A stretch of DNA of 51,696 bases. Origin: an uncultured Pelagibacteraceae bacterium (lineage in GTDB: Bacteria > Pseudomonadota > Alphaproteobacteria > Pelagibacterales > Pelagibacteraceae). This document shows, piece by piece, positions 8,400-17,134 of the stretch (position 1 is its first letter; every line of letters starts with the position of its first letter). Location: the NCBI GenBank assembly GCA_902569185.1, contig CACFTH010000005.1:1-51696 (forward strand), written 5' to 3'. The notes under the pieces are model-generated. The model was not told the origin of the DNA and did not search any database. It was given only the letters and a program-made list of their open reading frames with translations. The position numbers and the translations under genes are program-made.

Positions 8400-9842
8400 A
8401 TGAAAATTAATCCTAACGGTTTCAGAGAATACGATGCTAGGTGGTTATTTCAAAAAGATATCGATATTGAAGGAATCAACCATTTAGGAAAGGGTTTGGG
8501 ATCTCAGGTTATTAAACATACAAAAAAAACAAATCCAAGAATAATAGTTGGCCACGATTATAGATCATACAGTGAAAAAATTAAACAAGCTCTTATTAAA
8601 GGGTTAATTTCAACAGGATGTTATGTTGAGGATGTGGGACTCTCTTTATCTCCAATGGTTTACTATGCACAATTTAATTTAAAATCAGATGCAATAGCTA
8701 TGGTTACAGCTAGTCATAATGAAAATGGATGGACTGGTGTAAAAATGGGAATAAAAAAAGGATTAACTCATGCTCCAGATGAAATGTTGGAATTAAAGAA
8801 CTTAACTTTGAATAAACAGTTCGTTGTGGGTGATGGTGGAGTAAAGAAAATAGAAAATTTTAAACAAATTTATATAAATGATTTAATAAAAAAAAATAAG
8901 ATTTCAAAAAAAATTAAAGCTGTTGTTGCATGTGGTAATGGGACCGCAGGTATTTTTGCTCCTCAAATTTTAAGAGGTATTGGATGTGATGTAATTGAAC
9001 TAGATTGTGATTTAGATTGGACCTTTCCAAAATATAATCCAAATCCAGAAGACTTAAATATGCTTCAAGCTATAGCAAAAGAAGTAAAAAAAAATAATGC
9101 AGATATTGGGTTTGGTTTTGATGGTGATGGGGATAGATGTGGAGTAATTGATAATGAGGGTAACGAAATTTTTTCAGATAAAATAGGTTTATTAATAGCG
9201 AGGTATTTATCAGATAAATATAAAAATTCAAAATTTATTGTAGATGTCAAATCAACAGGTCTTTATTCTAAAGATAAAGTGCTATTAAAAAATAAATGTA
9301 AAACGATTTATTGGAAAACTGGCCATTCTCATATTAAGAGGAAGGTGCATTTAGAAAACGCATTAGCTGGTTTTGAGAAAAGTGGTCATTTCTTTTTCAA
9401 TAAACCTCTAGGCTATGGTTACGATGATGGAATTAATTCAGCAATTCAAATCTGTCATTTAATTGATATTAAAAATAAAAAAATTAGTGAAATTATCGGA
9501 GAATTACCAAAAACTTTTCAGTCCCCAACCATGGCTCCTTTTTGTAAAGATGAAAATAAATATCAAGTTGTTAATGATATAGTAAAAAAGATCGAAGAAA
9601 TAAAAAGTAAAAATATTAAGATAGACGAACTGAATATATCTGAAATCCTAAAAATTAATGGTGTGAGATTTACTTTAGAAGATGGATCATGGGGTTTAGT
9701 GCGTGCATCCTCTAATAAACCATCATTAGTTGTTGTGGTCGAAAGCACTTCATCAGTGAAAAGAAAAAAAAATATTTTTAATTTTATTGATAGTCTTCTC
9801 AAAAAAACAAATAGGGTCGGTAAGTACGATCAAAAAATTTAA
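8400..9842 (+). CDS. Phosphomannomutase/phosphoglucomutase (alpha-D-phosphohexomutase)
   Basis: A 480-residue four-domain phosphohexomutase converting hexose-6-phosphate and hexose-1-phosphate through a bisphosphate intermediate. It supplies mannose-1-P or glucose-1-P for nucleotide sugars. The phosphoserine loop TASHN is at 103-107, the Mg loop DGDGDR at 241-246, the sugar-binding loop GFEKSGH about 60 residues later, and the C-terminal phosphate-binding motif RASSNKP. The N-terminal FREYDAR is also typical. AlgC/ManB-type bispecificity is likely but not provable. It overlaps the next, convergent gene by 4 bp. Its product could feed the polysaccharide island downstream. Confidence 0.88.
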   Translation: MKINPNGFREYDARWLFQKDIDIEGINHLGKGLGSQVIKHTKKTNPRIIVGHDYRSYSEKIKQALIKGLISTGCYVEDVGLSLSPMVYYAQFNLKSDAIAMVTASHNENGWTGVKMGIKKGLTHAPDEMLELKNLTLNKQFVVGDGGVKKIENFKQIYINDLIKKNKISKKIKAVVACGNGTAGIFAPQILRGIGCDVIELDCDLDWTFPKYNPNPEDLNMLQAIAKEVKKNNADIGFGFDGDGDRCGVIDNEGNEIFSDKIGLLIARYLSDKYKNSKFIVDVKSTGLYSKDKVLLKNKCKTIYWKTGHSHIKRKVHLENALAGFEKSGHFFFNKPLGYGYDDGINSAIQICHLIDIKNKKISEIIGELPKTFQSPTMAPFCKDENKYQVVNDIVKKIEEIKSKNIKIDELNISEILKINGVRFTLEDGSWGLVRASSNKPSLVVVVESTSSVKRKKNIFNFIDSLLKKTNRVGKYDQKI

Positions 9843-10669
9843 AAATTAAAATACTCATACATAAACCTGCTGGCTATAACTATTAAGAAAAAACCAAAGA
9901 GTTTTGCTATTATTTCTCTTTTCATTTTATGAACTGTGGTAGCACCAATTTTTGCCATTATAATTGTAATTGGAATAAATATTAAAAAAGCAGGAATATT
10001 TATAAAACCAGTGCTTAAAGGAATATTTTTTTGCATAATTAACCCCGTGCTTAAAAATCCTATTGTGCCAAATATTGATATTAAAAAGCCAATTGAAGCA
10101 GCAGTTCCTATTGCTTTATTAATAGTGTATCCAACGAATTTTAAGATAGGTACGTTCATAATGGCTCCTCCGATACCCATTAAAGAAGATATAAAACCCA
10201 CAACAAAACCAAATATAGTTCTTTGAATTAGATTAAACTTTATTTTTAATTTTGTCTTATCTTTTAAGAAAATTAAATTTAATGCTAGAAGATAAATGAT
10301 TAAGCTAAAAAATAGCACTAATGATTTTGTATCCATTAAAGCAGCTGAAAAAGCACCAATTACAACACCAATTATAACAAATATTCCATAAGTTTTTAAA
10401 ATATTTAAATCGACTGCTTTATGTTTGTAATGTGTGTAAACAGACATCATTGCTGTCGGAACAATTATTGCAAAGGAAGTTCCAACAGATAAATGCATGA
10501 TTAGGGATTTATCAATGCCTATAGAACTAAAAATATAAAAAAGACATGGTACAGTTATAATGCCTCCACCGATCCCAAAAAAACCTGCAAAGAAACCAGC
10601 CACGATAGCAGTTATTGCCATTACAATTAATAAAAATAGTATTTGATCAGATCCAAATGTTTCGATCAT
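9839..10669 (-). CDS. TauE/SafE family anion permease
   Basis: A 276-residue membrane protein with about eight hydrophobic segments and the duplicated Gly-rich signature of the family: GFFAGFFGIGGGIITVP near residue 25 and FISSLMGIGGAIMNVP in the second half. Family members are proposed to export sulfite, sulfoacetate or related organic anions; the substrate here is unknown. It starts within the stop of dusA (ATGA, 10666-10669), so it is coupled to that gene, although no functional link is obvious. Confidence 0.85.
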   Translation of the reverse strand: MIETFGSDQILFLLIVMAITAIVAGFFAGFFGIGGGIITVPCLFYIFSSIGIDKSLIMHLSVGTSFAIIVPTAMMSVYTHYKHKAVDLNILKTYGIFVIIGVVIGAFSAALMDTKSLVLFFSLIIYLLALNLIFLKDKTKLKIKFNLIQRTIFGFVVGFISSLMGIGGAIMNVPILKFVGYTINKAIGTAASIGFLISIFGTIGFLSTGLIMQKNIPLSTGFINIPAFLIFIPITIIMAKIGATTVHKMKREIIAKLFGFFLIVIASRFMYEYFNF

Positions 10670-11658
10670 TGAGATGCTTGATTAGCTTTTTCATTATTCT
10701 GAGCAATTGTCATTATATGATGTACTTTTTGAAAATCTGAGTCCCTTGCCATCATATTATCACTTAAGTATCTCTTCCATTTATTTGCTCCACTCTGACC
10801 ATGGTATAATCCAACTGTATGTCGCATAATTTGATTTACTCTGGTTCCTTTTTTCACTTCATCTCTAACATATCCAACTAACTTTTCTGCTATTTCAGGC
10901 CGTGTTGGAATATTGCTATTATTAAATATTTTTTTTTCAATTTCGGCTAAAAAATATGGATTTTGATAAATAGCTCTTCCAATCATTACACCATCGCATT
11001 TATTTAGATGATCAATAATTTGATCTGAATTAGTAATTCCTCCATTTAAAATTATTTCTAAATCTTTATTACTTTTTTTAATTTCATAAACCATAGAATA
11101 ATTTAATTTAGGTATTTTCAAATTTTCTTTTGGCGTTAGGCCTTTTAAAATTGCTCTTCTAGCATGTAATATAATTGTTTTACATCCAGCTTCAGAAATT
11201 TTATTAACAAATGAATTTAAATATTCAAATGTTTCTGTATTGTCGAAGCCTATTCTTGTTTTTGCTGTTACTGGTATTGTGCAGCTATTAACCATATTGT
11301 TTATACAATCTGCAACTAATTCGGGTTCTTTAATTAAACACGCCCCAAACTTGTTTTTTTGAACTTTTTTACTAGGACAACCCAAATTTATATTAATTTC
11401 ATCATAACCCATATCTTCTGCTATTTTACATACCTCAATTAATTCTTTTTGATTAGAACCCCCTACTTGAAGTGCCAAAGGTTTTTCAATCTTGTTAAAT
11501 CCTAAAATTTTTTTTCTATCCCCGTGAATTGCTGATTTTGTTGCAACCATCTCTGTATAAAGCATTACATTTTTGCTCATTAAACGTAAAAAAAATCTTT
11601 CGTGGCGATCAGTACAATCCATCATAGGAGCCACACTTACAGTTCTGTTTATTTTCAT
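10666..11658 (-). CDS. dusA: tRNA-dihydrouridine synthase A
   Basis: A 330-residue FMN- and NADPH-dependent enzyme reducing uridines in the tRNA D-loop. The N-terminal SVAPMMDCTDRHERFF is diagnostic for DusA rather than DusB or DusC. The active-site Cys is in NLGCPSKKVQ, with an FMN-binding AKTRIG and phosphate-loop ILNGGI further on. Length is normal for DusA. It is first in a two-gene unit with the TauE/SafE gene. The start at 11658 is fixed by the conserved N-terminus. Confidence 0.92.
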   Translation of the reverse strand: MKINRTVSVAPMMDCTDRHERFFLRLMSKNVMLYTEMVATKSAIHGDRKKILGFNKIEKPLALQVGGSNQKELIEVCKIAEDMGYDEININLGCPSKKVQKNKFGACLIKEPELVADCINNMVNSCTIPVTAKTRIGFDNTETFEYLNSFVNKISEAGCKTIILHARRAILKGLTPKENLKIPKLNYSMVYEIKKSNKDLEIILNGGITNSDQIIDHLNKCDGVMIGRAIYQNPYFLAEIEKKIFNNSNIPTRPEIAEKLVGYVRDEVKKGTRVNQIMRHTVGLYHGQSGANKWKRYLSDNMMARDSDFQKVHHIMTIAQNNEKANQASQ

Positions 11659-11748
11659 AATAATTATTGTTTTTTATCTTAGTTTAAAAAATATATTTAT
11701 CTCCAAGTTGCTTGAATAACTTATATCCTAAATTTAAAATATATTTAA

Positions 11749-12219
11749 TTATTTTTTTTCTTCTACGGGTGGTAAAGGTTTTTCTTCTGTTTCAGATTTT
11801 ACTTCTTCCGTTAATTGGAGAGTTGTTTCTAGGCTTTTTTTTTCATCCAGAGAAGAAGTATTTTGGATTGGAGCTTTTCTCATTCTTTTGGAAGGTAATA
11901 TTGCTACACCACTTTTTGAAACTTCTCCTTTATATTCTTTTTCAAAATCATCATTTGAAACTTCTTCTTCTATTATCTCTTCATCACTTTCGTTAGGTTC
12001 TTTTCTCAATCTTAAAACTGCATTCCTTTTGAGTTCATCAATAGCAAGTTTTCCTTCTCCTATCTCCCTTAAAGCTACTACAGTATTTTTGTCGTTATCT
12101 TTTTCTACAAGCATTTCAGCTCCAGAATTTAATTGAGACGTTCGCTCTTTTGCTAACAGAACTAAGTCGTACTGATTGTCAATTTGTTTTAAACAGTCTT
12201 CTACAGTGATACGTGCCAT
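11749..12219 (-). CDS. rpoZ: RNA polymerase omega subunit with a long C-terminal tail
   Basis: Omega assists assembly of the beta-prime subunit into RNA polymerase. [10 protein letters not shown] followed by [13 protein letters not shown] and the region of VVALREI is the universal RpoZ domain (residues about 1-62). The rest, to residue 156, is an acidic low-complexity tail rich in Glu and Lys, longer than the short enterobacterial form and probably disordered. I chose the ATG at 12219; a TTG 12 bp upstream would add four residues not conserved in the family. No clear Shine-Dalgarno is seen. An 89 bp A+T-rich gap separates it from dusA with nothing recognisable in it. Confidence 0.9.
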   Translation of the reverse strand: MARITVEDCLKQIDNQYDLVLLAKERTSQLNSGAEMLVEKDNDKNTVVALREIGEGKLAIDELKRNAVLRLRKEPNESDEEIIEEEVSNDDFEKEYKGEVSKSGVAILPSKRMRKAPIQNTSSLDEKKSLETTLQLTEEVKSETEEKPLPPVEEKK

Positions 12220-12256
12220 AAATCTGTGCAATAAATATTAAAAACAACCTATAAAA

Positions 12257-13480
12257 TCAAGTTTTTTGTTGAATATTTTTAGGTTCAATTGAACTTTTTA
12301 TAAAAACTAACATTATTAGTGTTATACCAACATATATAGCGCTAATCATGGCAATATTTTCAATCGAATATCCGTTGTCAATTAAAAAGCCAAAAAGTGC
12401 GGTTCCAAAAGCAGTTGAAAAAACCATTAACGCAGTCGTAAGTGCTTTAATTCCTCCGAGAAATCTTACCCCGTAAATTTCAGCCCATAATGAAGAGCCC
12501 AAAACATTTGCTAAACCATTTGAAATGCCCATTAATCCAAAAAATATATAAGCATAAAAAGGATTATCAAATAAATATAAAATAATAAGCCCAATTAGAA
12601 GAGGCATGTTTACAAAAGGTATAAGTTTTCTGCTTGTAAATTTATCAACCAAAAAACCAGAAAATATTAAAGTCAAAATTGAAATTATAGAATATATCAT
12701 AAATGATTTTGGTATTACATAAATATTCCATAATTTTGACTCAGCTATAAAAGATTGATAAATGAATACGCCTGTAGCAATCCAAGGTAATGCTAACATG
12801 TTTAAAGCTATGATATAAAACCTAAAATCTTTTAATACCTCAGATCTTTTCCAACTTTTTATATCGATGAAATTTTTATTTTTTATATTTGTGCCTTCTC
12901 TTGAATCAATTGTAATATTTTTAATTGTATAAGAAACTACTAGCGGCAAAACCGTTATTATGATTATTGAAATAAAATGCCATATAGTTCTCCATGAGTA
13001 AAAGGTTAACAAAAAAACAATTAGTACTGGTAAAATAAACTCGGCTAATGAAAGTCCGAACCAGATTCCACTTAGCGCCCTTCCCCGTCTTTTATTAAAA
13101 TATCTTGAAATTGTTGTAGATGAAGTATGTGACATCAGTCCTTGACCAGAAAATCTCATTAAAAAAATTGCCACAACTAATACGTAAATATTATTTATGA
13201 AAGAAAAAAATACCGATGAAAAAAATAAAATGCTTATAACAATTATTGAATAATTTATTAATTTATACTCATCAATTTTTTTTCCAAACCAAATTAAAAC
13301 GATACTTGAACAAATAGTAGCAATTGCATAGATTGTGCCAAATTGTCCATGTGAAATGTCAAGCTCATTTCTAATACTGGGATTAAATAAGCCAAGAAAA
13401 AAACTCTGTCCAAAACTTGAAAAAAATGTAAATATAAATCCAAATAACAAAATTTTTTTATTTAAACTAAGGTTAATCAT
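12257..13480 (-). CDS. Major facilitator superfamily transporter
   Basis: A 407-residue polytopic membrane protein with about 12 hydrophobic segments. The loop between segments 2 and 3 is WFGKKIDEYK, a degenerate version of the MFS G-x-x-x-D-R/K motif, and SGFLVDKFTSRK occupies the equivalent place in the second half. The first segment begins at residue 9, which fixes the start. It resembles oxalate/formate-type or monocarboxylate MFS carriers in overall plan, but the substrate is not predictable. Its start codon is only 2 bp from the start codon of the divergent dehydrogenase gene. Confidence 0.8.
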   Translation of the reverse strand: MINLSLNKKILLFGFIFTFFSSFGQSFFLGLFNPSIRNELDISHGQFGTIYAIATICSSIVLIWFGKKIDEYKLINYSIIVISILFFSSVFFSFINNIYVLVVAIFLMRFSGQGLMSHTSSTTISRYFNKRRGRALSGIWFGLSLAEFILPVLIVFLLTFYSWRTIWHFISIIIITVLPLVVSYTIKNITIDSREGTNIKNKNFIDIKSWKRSEVLKDFRFYIIALNMLALPWIATGVFIYQSFIAESKLWNIYVIPKSFMIYSIISILTLIFSGFLVDKFTSRKLIPFVNMPLLIGLIILYLFDNPFYAYIFFGLMGISNGLANVLGSSLWAEIYGVRFLGGIKALTTALMVFSTAFGTALFGFLIDNGYSIENIAMISAIYVGITLIMLVFIKSSIEPKNIQQKT

Positions 13481-13482
13481 TT

Positions 13483-14349
13483 ATGAGTAAAGTTTCTTTC
13501 ATAGGTTTAGGTGTAATGGGTTACCCCATGGCTGGTTATATATCAAAAGCAGGCCATGATGTAACTGTTTATAACAGAACAAATTCAAAAGCAGAAAAAT
13601 GGATCAAAGAGTACAAAGGTAAATCAGCTGATACTCCAATGGATGCAGCTAAAGATAGCGACTTTATCTTTACATGTGTAGGAAACGATAATGACTTAAG
13701 AGAGGTGACTCTCGGGGATAAAGGATTGTTTAAAACTGCAAAAAAGAGTTCGATTTACATTGATAATACAACTGCATCTGCAAATATTGCTAGAGAACTT
13801 TATAAAGAAGCTAAAACAAAAGGGTTTGATTTTTTAGATGCTCCAATATCTGGGGGACAAGCAGGAGCGGAAGGTGGCACTTTAACTGTGATGGTTGGTG
13901 GAGATGAAATTACATATAAAAAGGCTGAACCCATTATTGATTGTTACAGTAAAAAAATAAAATTATTAGGCCCTTCAGGAAGCGGTCAGTTAACTAAAAT
14001 GGTTAATCAAATATGTATAGCTGGTGTTGTTCAAGGTTTATCTGAAGCTATTAATTTTGGGATGAACGCAGGTTTAAATATGATTGACGTTATTGAAGTA
14101 ATATCAAAAGGAGCAGCCCAATCATGGCAAATGGAAAATAGACACAAGACTATGATTGAAAATAAATTTGACTATGGATTTGCAGTCGATTGGATGAGAA
14201 AAGATTTAAAAATAGCCATGGATGAAGCAAAAAAAAATAATTCTCCTCTACCAATAACTAAAATTATTGATGAATATTATGCCGAAGTTCAGAAAATGGG
14301 TGGACAAAGATGGGATACTTCAAGCTTAATAAAAAGATTTAGAAAATAG
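13483..14349 (+). CDS. 3-hydroxyisobutyrate dehydrogenase-family oxidoreductase
   Basis: A 288-residue beta-hydroxyacid dehydrogenase using NAD(P). The Rossmann motif GLGVMG is at 8-13, the substrate-binding loop SGGQAGAE at 123-130, and the catalytic Lys is K172 in KMVNQ, with Asn176 conserved. Candidates include 3-hydroxyisobutyrate dehydrogenase, tartronate-semialdehyde reductase and succinic-semialdehyde reductase (GLYR); sequence alone does not decide. The start is fixed by the N-terminal nucleotide fold. It is followed after 3 bp by an FMN-binding protein gene and is divergent from an MFS carrier that may import its substrate. Confidence 0.87.
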   Translation: MSKVSFIGLGVMGYPMAGYISKAGHDVTVYNRTNSKAEKWIKEYKGKSADTPMDAAKDSDFIFTCVGNDNDLREVTLGDKGLFKTAKKSSIYIDNTTASANIARELYKEAKTKGFDFLDAPISGGQAGAEGGTLTVMVGGDEITYKKAEPIIDCYSKKIKLLGPSGSGQLTKMVNQICIAGVVQGLSEAINFGMNAGLNMIDVIEVISKGAAQSWQMENRHKTMIENKFDYGFAVDWMRKDLKIAMDEAKKNNSPLPITKIIDEYYAEVQKMGGQRWDTSSLIKRFRK

Positions 14350-14352
14350 ATT

Positions 14353-14961
14353 GTGTCTGAAGAAGTAAGCTACTACGAGAATTCGAATGAAATCGAAAAA
14401 AAGATATGGAAGCTTCTAACAAATGCAGTTAAAGATAGATCTTCTGAATTCAGAACCCCTACTTTTATATGTGGTAATGGTGAAGATCTTGATGGACGAG
14501 TGGTTGTTTTAAGAAAAGCAGATCAACAGAATAATTTTATTCAATACCATAGTGATATAAGATCGTCAAAAATAGACAAGATTAAAAACAATCCAAATTG
14601 CTCAATATTATTTTATGGAAAAGAAGAAAAAATACAATTGAGAATTAAAGCTACTTGCAAAATAAATTATAATAATGAAGTTACAAAAGAGTCTTGGGAA
14701 AAGACAGGGCATATTAGTAGAAAATGTTACTTAGTTACCAATAGTCCAGGAACTAAATCAGATAAACCAACTTCAGGTTTAGATAATAAATTTGATAACT
14801 TTGCCTTTACAAAAAAAGAAAGTGAAGAAGGATATAAGAATTTTTGTGTTATTAGATGTAAAATTAAAAGTATAGAGTGGCTTTACTTAGCAGCAAAAGG
14901 ACATCGAAGAGCTTTAATTAATTTAAACGGTCCTAAAAGTTTTACTTGGTTGGTTCCTTAA
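14353..14961 (+). CDS. Pyridoxamine 5'-phosphate oxidase-like FMN-binding protein (Alr4036 type)
   Basis: A 202-residue split-barrel flavin-binding protein. RVVVLRKAD, YHSDIRSSKI and KIQLRIKA follow the pattern of the Alr4036-type branch of the PNPOx family (PF12766), which binds FMN. The C-terminal part (IEWLYLAAKGHRRAL) also resembles that group. True PdxH activity is uncertain. The start is GTG at 14353, 3 bp after the upstream dehydrogenase stop, suggesting a two-gene operon. It ends flush against the convergent gamma-carbonic anhydrase gene. Confidence 0.78.
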   Translation: MSEEVSYYENSNEIEKKIWKLLTNAVKDRSSEFRTPTFICGNGEDLDGRVVVLRKADQQNNFIQYHSDIRSSKIDKIKNNPNCSILFYGKEEKIQLRIKATCKINYNNEVTKESWEKTGHISRKCYLVTNSPGTKSDKPTSGLDNKFDNFAFTKKESEEGYKNFCVIRCKIKSIEWLYLAAKGHRRALINLNGPKSFTWLVP

Positions 14962-15465
14962 TTATTTTTTATATTTTTTTGATCCATCAACATAGTGTTT
15001 TGCATTTTCGTGAATAGCTTTTATTTCCTCTTCTGTAACTTTTCTTAAAACTCTTCCTGGACTCCCAACAACTAAAGAATTATCTGGAATAATTTTATTT
15101 TCAGTAATTAAACTGTTAGCGCCAATAATACAATTTTTTCCAATCTTGGCATTGTTTAATATAATACTTCCTATTCCAATCAAAGTATCATCGCCTATTT
15201 GGCAACCATGAAGCATAACCATGTGTCCAACGGTTACACCTTTGCCAATATTTAATTTAAATCCTGGGTCTGTGTGAAGTACACTTCCATCCTGTATATT
15301 AGAGTTCTCACCAATTGTTATTAGTTCGATATCTCCTCGAAGTACCGCATTAAACCAAATACTTGAATTTTTTTCTAATTTAATCTTTCCGATAAGTGTA
15401 GCATTTGCTGCAACCCATGCTTCAGGGTGAACCTCAGGGACATTTTTTTCGAAGTCATAAATCAT
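14962..15465 (-). CDS. Gamma-class carbonic anhydrase-like hexapeptide protein
   Basis: A 167-residue left-handed beta-helix protein of the YrdA/PaaY/gamma-CA family. Three His residues that bind zinc at the trimer interface are visible as H64 (SVLHTD), H81 and H86 (GHMVMLHG). The N-terminal NATLIGKIKLE and the C-terminal helix are typical. Members may hydrate CO2 or have other small acyl or thioester substrates. The divergent thioredoxin-like gene begins 20 bp away. Confidence 0.85.
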   Translation of the reverse strand: MIYDFEKNVPEVHPEAWVAANATLIGKIKLEKNSSIWFNAVLRGDIELITIGENSNIQDGSVLHTDPGFKLNIGKGVTVGHMVMLHGCQIGDDTLIGIGSIILNNAKIGKNCIIGANSLITENKIIPDNSLVVGSPGRVLRKVTEEEIKAIHENAKHYVDGSKKYKK

Positions 15466-15474
15466 ATTTTTATG

Positions 15475-15480
15475 TATAAT
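15475..15480 (+). promoter_or_regulatory. Putative -10 box giving a leaderless mRNA
   Basis: A perfect TATAAT ends 5 bp before the ATG at 15486 in a 20 bp divergent intergenic space. If it is the -10 element, transcription would start at or within a base or two of the start codon. The -35 would lie inside the divergent gamma-CA gene. Confidence 0.4.
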
Positions 15481-15485
15481 ACATT

Positions 15486-16040
15486 ATGGTTTTAACTAAA
15501 ACACCTATATGTAATTTTGGTGAAAAAACTAAATTTTTTGAGCTCAAAGGAACTGATGGTCAATTACACAAATTAGAAGACCACATTGGCAAGAATGGTT
15601 TATTAATTATGTTTATTTGCAATCACTGCCCTTATGTAAAAGCAATAATAAGAGATATTGTTGAGGATTGTAAAAATTTAAAAAAAGAAGGGGTAAATTC
15701 AATTGCGATTATGTCTAATGATACAAAGGAGTATCCCGAGGACTCGTTTGAGAACATGAAAATTTTTAGTAAAAAGTTTAATTTTACTTTTCCATATTTA
15801 ATTGACGAAACTCAAAAAATAGCGAAAGAATATGGTGCCGTATGTACGCCAGATTTCTTTGGTTATAATAGTAAACTTGAATTACAGTACAGAGGTAGAA
15901 TCAGAGAATTAAAAGATTTAAAACCTATCAACTCGGGTGAGAGTGATTTATCAAGAGCAATGCGTTTAATAATTAAAACTGGAAAAGGGCCAAAAGATCA
16001 AATTCCTAGCATGGGCTGTAATATTAAGTGGACTAAATAA
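15486..16040 (+). CDS. Thioredoxin-fold protein (AhpC/TSA-like)
   Basis: A 184-residue cytoplasmic protein of the thioredoxin-like superfamily with a CNHC redox motif at residues 45-48, in the context FICNHCPYVK. That arrangement is typical of the AhpC/TSA-like thioredoxin-family proteins seen in many proteobacteria. A cis-Pro-type loop occurs at VCTPDFFG. No signal peptide is visible, so it probably acts on cytoplasmic thiols or as a peroxide or disulfide reductase. The stop overlaps the start of the GT4 gene by one base (TAATG). Confidence 0.8.
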   Translation: MVLTKTPICNFGEKTKFFELKGTDGQLHKLEDHIGKNGLLIMFICNHCPYVKAIIRDIVEDCKNLKKEGVNSIAIMSNDTKEYPEDSFENMKIFSKKFNFTFPYLIDETQKIAKEYGAVCTPDFFGYNSKLELQYRGRIRELKDLKPINSGESDLSRAMRLIIKTGKGPKDQIPSMGCNIKWTK

Positions 16041-17134
16041 TGTTTATTATTTCAACAAGGAACTTTCCACCTGATGTTGGGGGAATGCAAAATTTAATGG
16101 GTGGTTTAGTTAAAGCATTAGTGAATCACGGTCCAGTAACAGTTTTTGCTGATAAAACTGAAAATCAAACTGAATATGATAGTATTTCGAAGGCAACGAT
16201 TGAAAGATTTGGCGGTTTTAAACTTTTTAGAAAATATAGAAAAGCTAATAGGGTTTCAGAATTTATTCAAGAAAACAAAAGTATAAGATCAATTTTTTTT
16301 GATCATTGGAAGAGTGTTGAAAAAATCAAATCAAATAACATTAAAAATATCCCCACATTTTGCCTTGTTCACTCTAAAGAAATAAACCATGAAAAAAATT
16401 CTGGTTTAAATAAAAGGATTTTAGTTTCACTTGAAAAAGTTAAATTTATCATTGCGAATTCGAAATTTACAAAAAAATTGGCTATTAATATTGGTTTGCC
16501 TGAAAAAAAAATTCATATTATTCATCCTGGACATGATGAACCTTTAAATATTGAAAATAAATTTAAAGGAGAAGCAGAAAAATATTTTAATGATAGTTTT
16601 CCCAAAATTTTAACTGTAGCAAGATTGGAAAGAAGAAAAAATCATCAAAATATTTTAATGTGTATTAGAAATTTAAAAGAAAAATTTCCAAAAATTAAAT
16701 ATATAAGTGTTGGTGATGGCGATGAAAAAAAAAGATTATTATCATTAGTAAAAGAACTTGAGTTAGAAAAAGAAGTATTATTTTTAAATAATATAGATCA
16801 AAAACTAAAAATATCTCTTTTACAAAGCTCTAATCTATTTTTGATGCCATCTATTAAATACAAAAGATCTGTAGAGGGATTTGGAATATCTTTTATTGAA
16901 GCTGCTAGTTATGGAGTTGGGTCAATTGGTGGAAAAGATGGTGGAGCTGAAGATGCCATAAGAAATAATGAAACTGGTTTAATTTGTGATGGCGAAGATA
17001 TATCTTCAATATATAGCAGTGTTTTAGAATTTTTAAAAAATGAAAATTATAAAAGATTTGGATCAAATGCTATTAAATTTTCAGAAAACTTTTCTTGGAA
17101 AAAAATTATCAGACAATATTTAGATTTAATTTAA
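16040..17134 (+). CDS. Glycosyltransferase family 4
   Basis: A 364-residue GT-B glycosyltransferase. The N-terminal domain opens with TRNFPPDVGGMQ, characteristic of GT4 enzymes. The C-terminal domain has ILTVARLERRKNH and the donor-binding E-x7-E region EGFGISFIEA followed by a GG-rich loop. It likely transfers a hexose or related sugar from a nucleotide sugar to a cell-surface glycan. It is coupled by one-base overlap to the thioredoxin-like gene and overlaps the convergent GT9 gene by 9 bp. Confidence 0.88.
   Translation: MFIISTRNFPPDVGGMQNLMGGLVKALVNHGPVTVFADKTENQTEYDSISKATIERFGGFKLFRKYRKANRVSEFIQENKSIRSIFFDHWKSVEKIKSNNIKNIPTFCLVHSKEINHEKNSGLNKRILVSLEKVKFIIANSKFTKKLAINIGLPEKKIHIIHPGHDEPLNIENKFKGEAEKYFNDSFPKILTVARLERRKNHQNILMCIRNLKEKFPKIKYISVGDGDEKKRLLSLVKELELEKEVLFLNNIDQKLKISLLQSSNLFLMPSIKYKRSVEGFGISFIEAASYGVGSIGGKDGGAEDAIRNNETGLICDGEDISSIYSSVLEFLKNENYKRFGSNAIKFSENFSWKKIIRQYLDLI

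Noticed and set aside
9936-10226. A 96-codon open frame opposite the TauE/SafE gene
   Set aside because: It mirrors hydrophobic codons of the real membrane protein; no ribosome site or motif.
11712-12136. Open frames opposite rpoZ
   Set aside because: They are produced by the Glu/Lys-rich tail of rpoZ read in reverse, with low-complexity Leu/Ser/Phe content.
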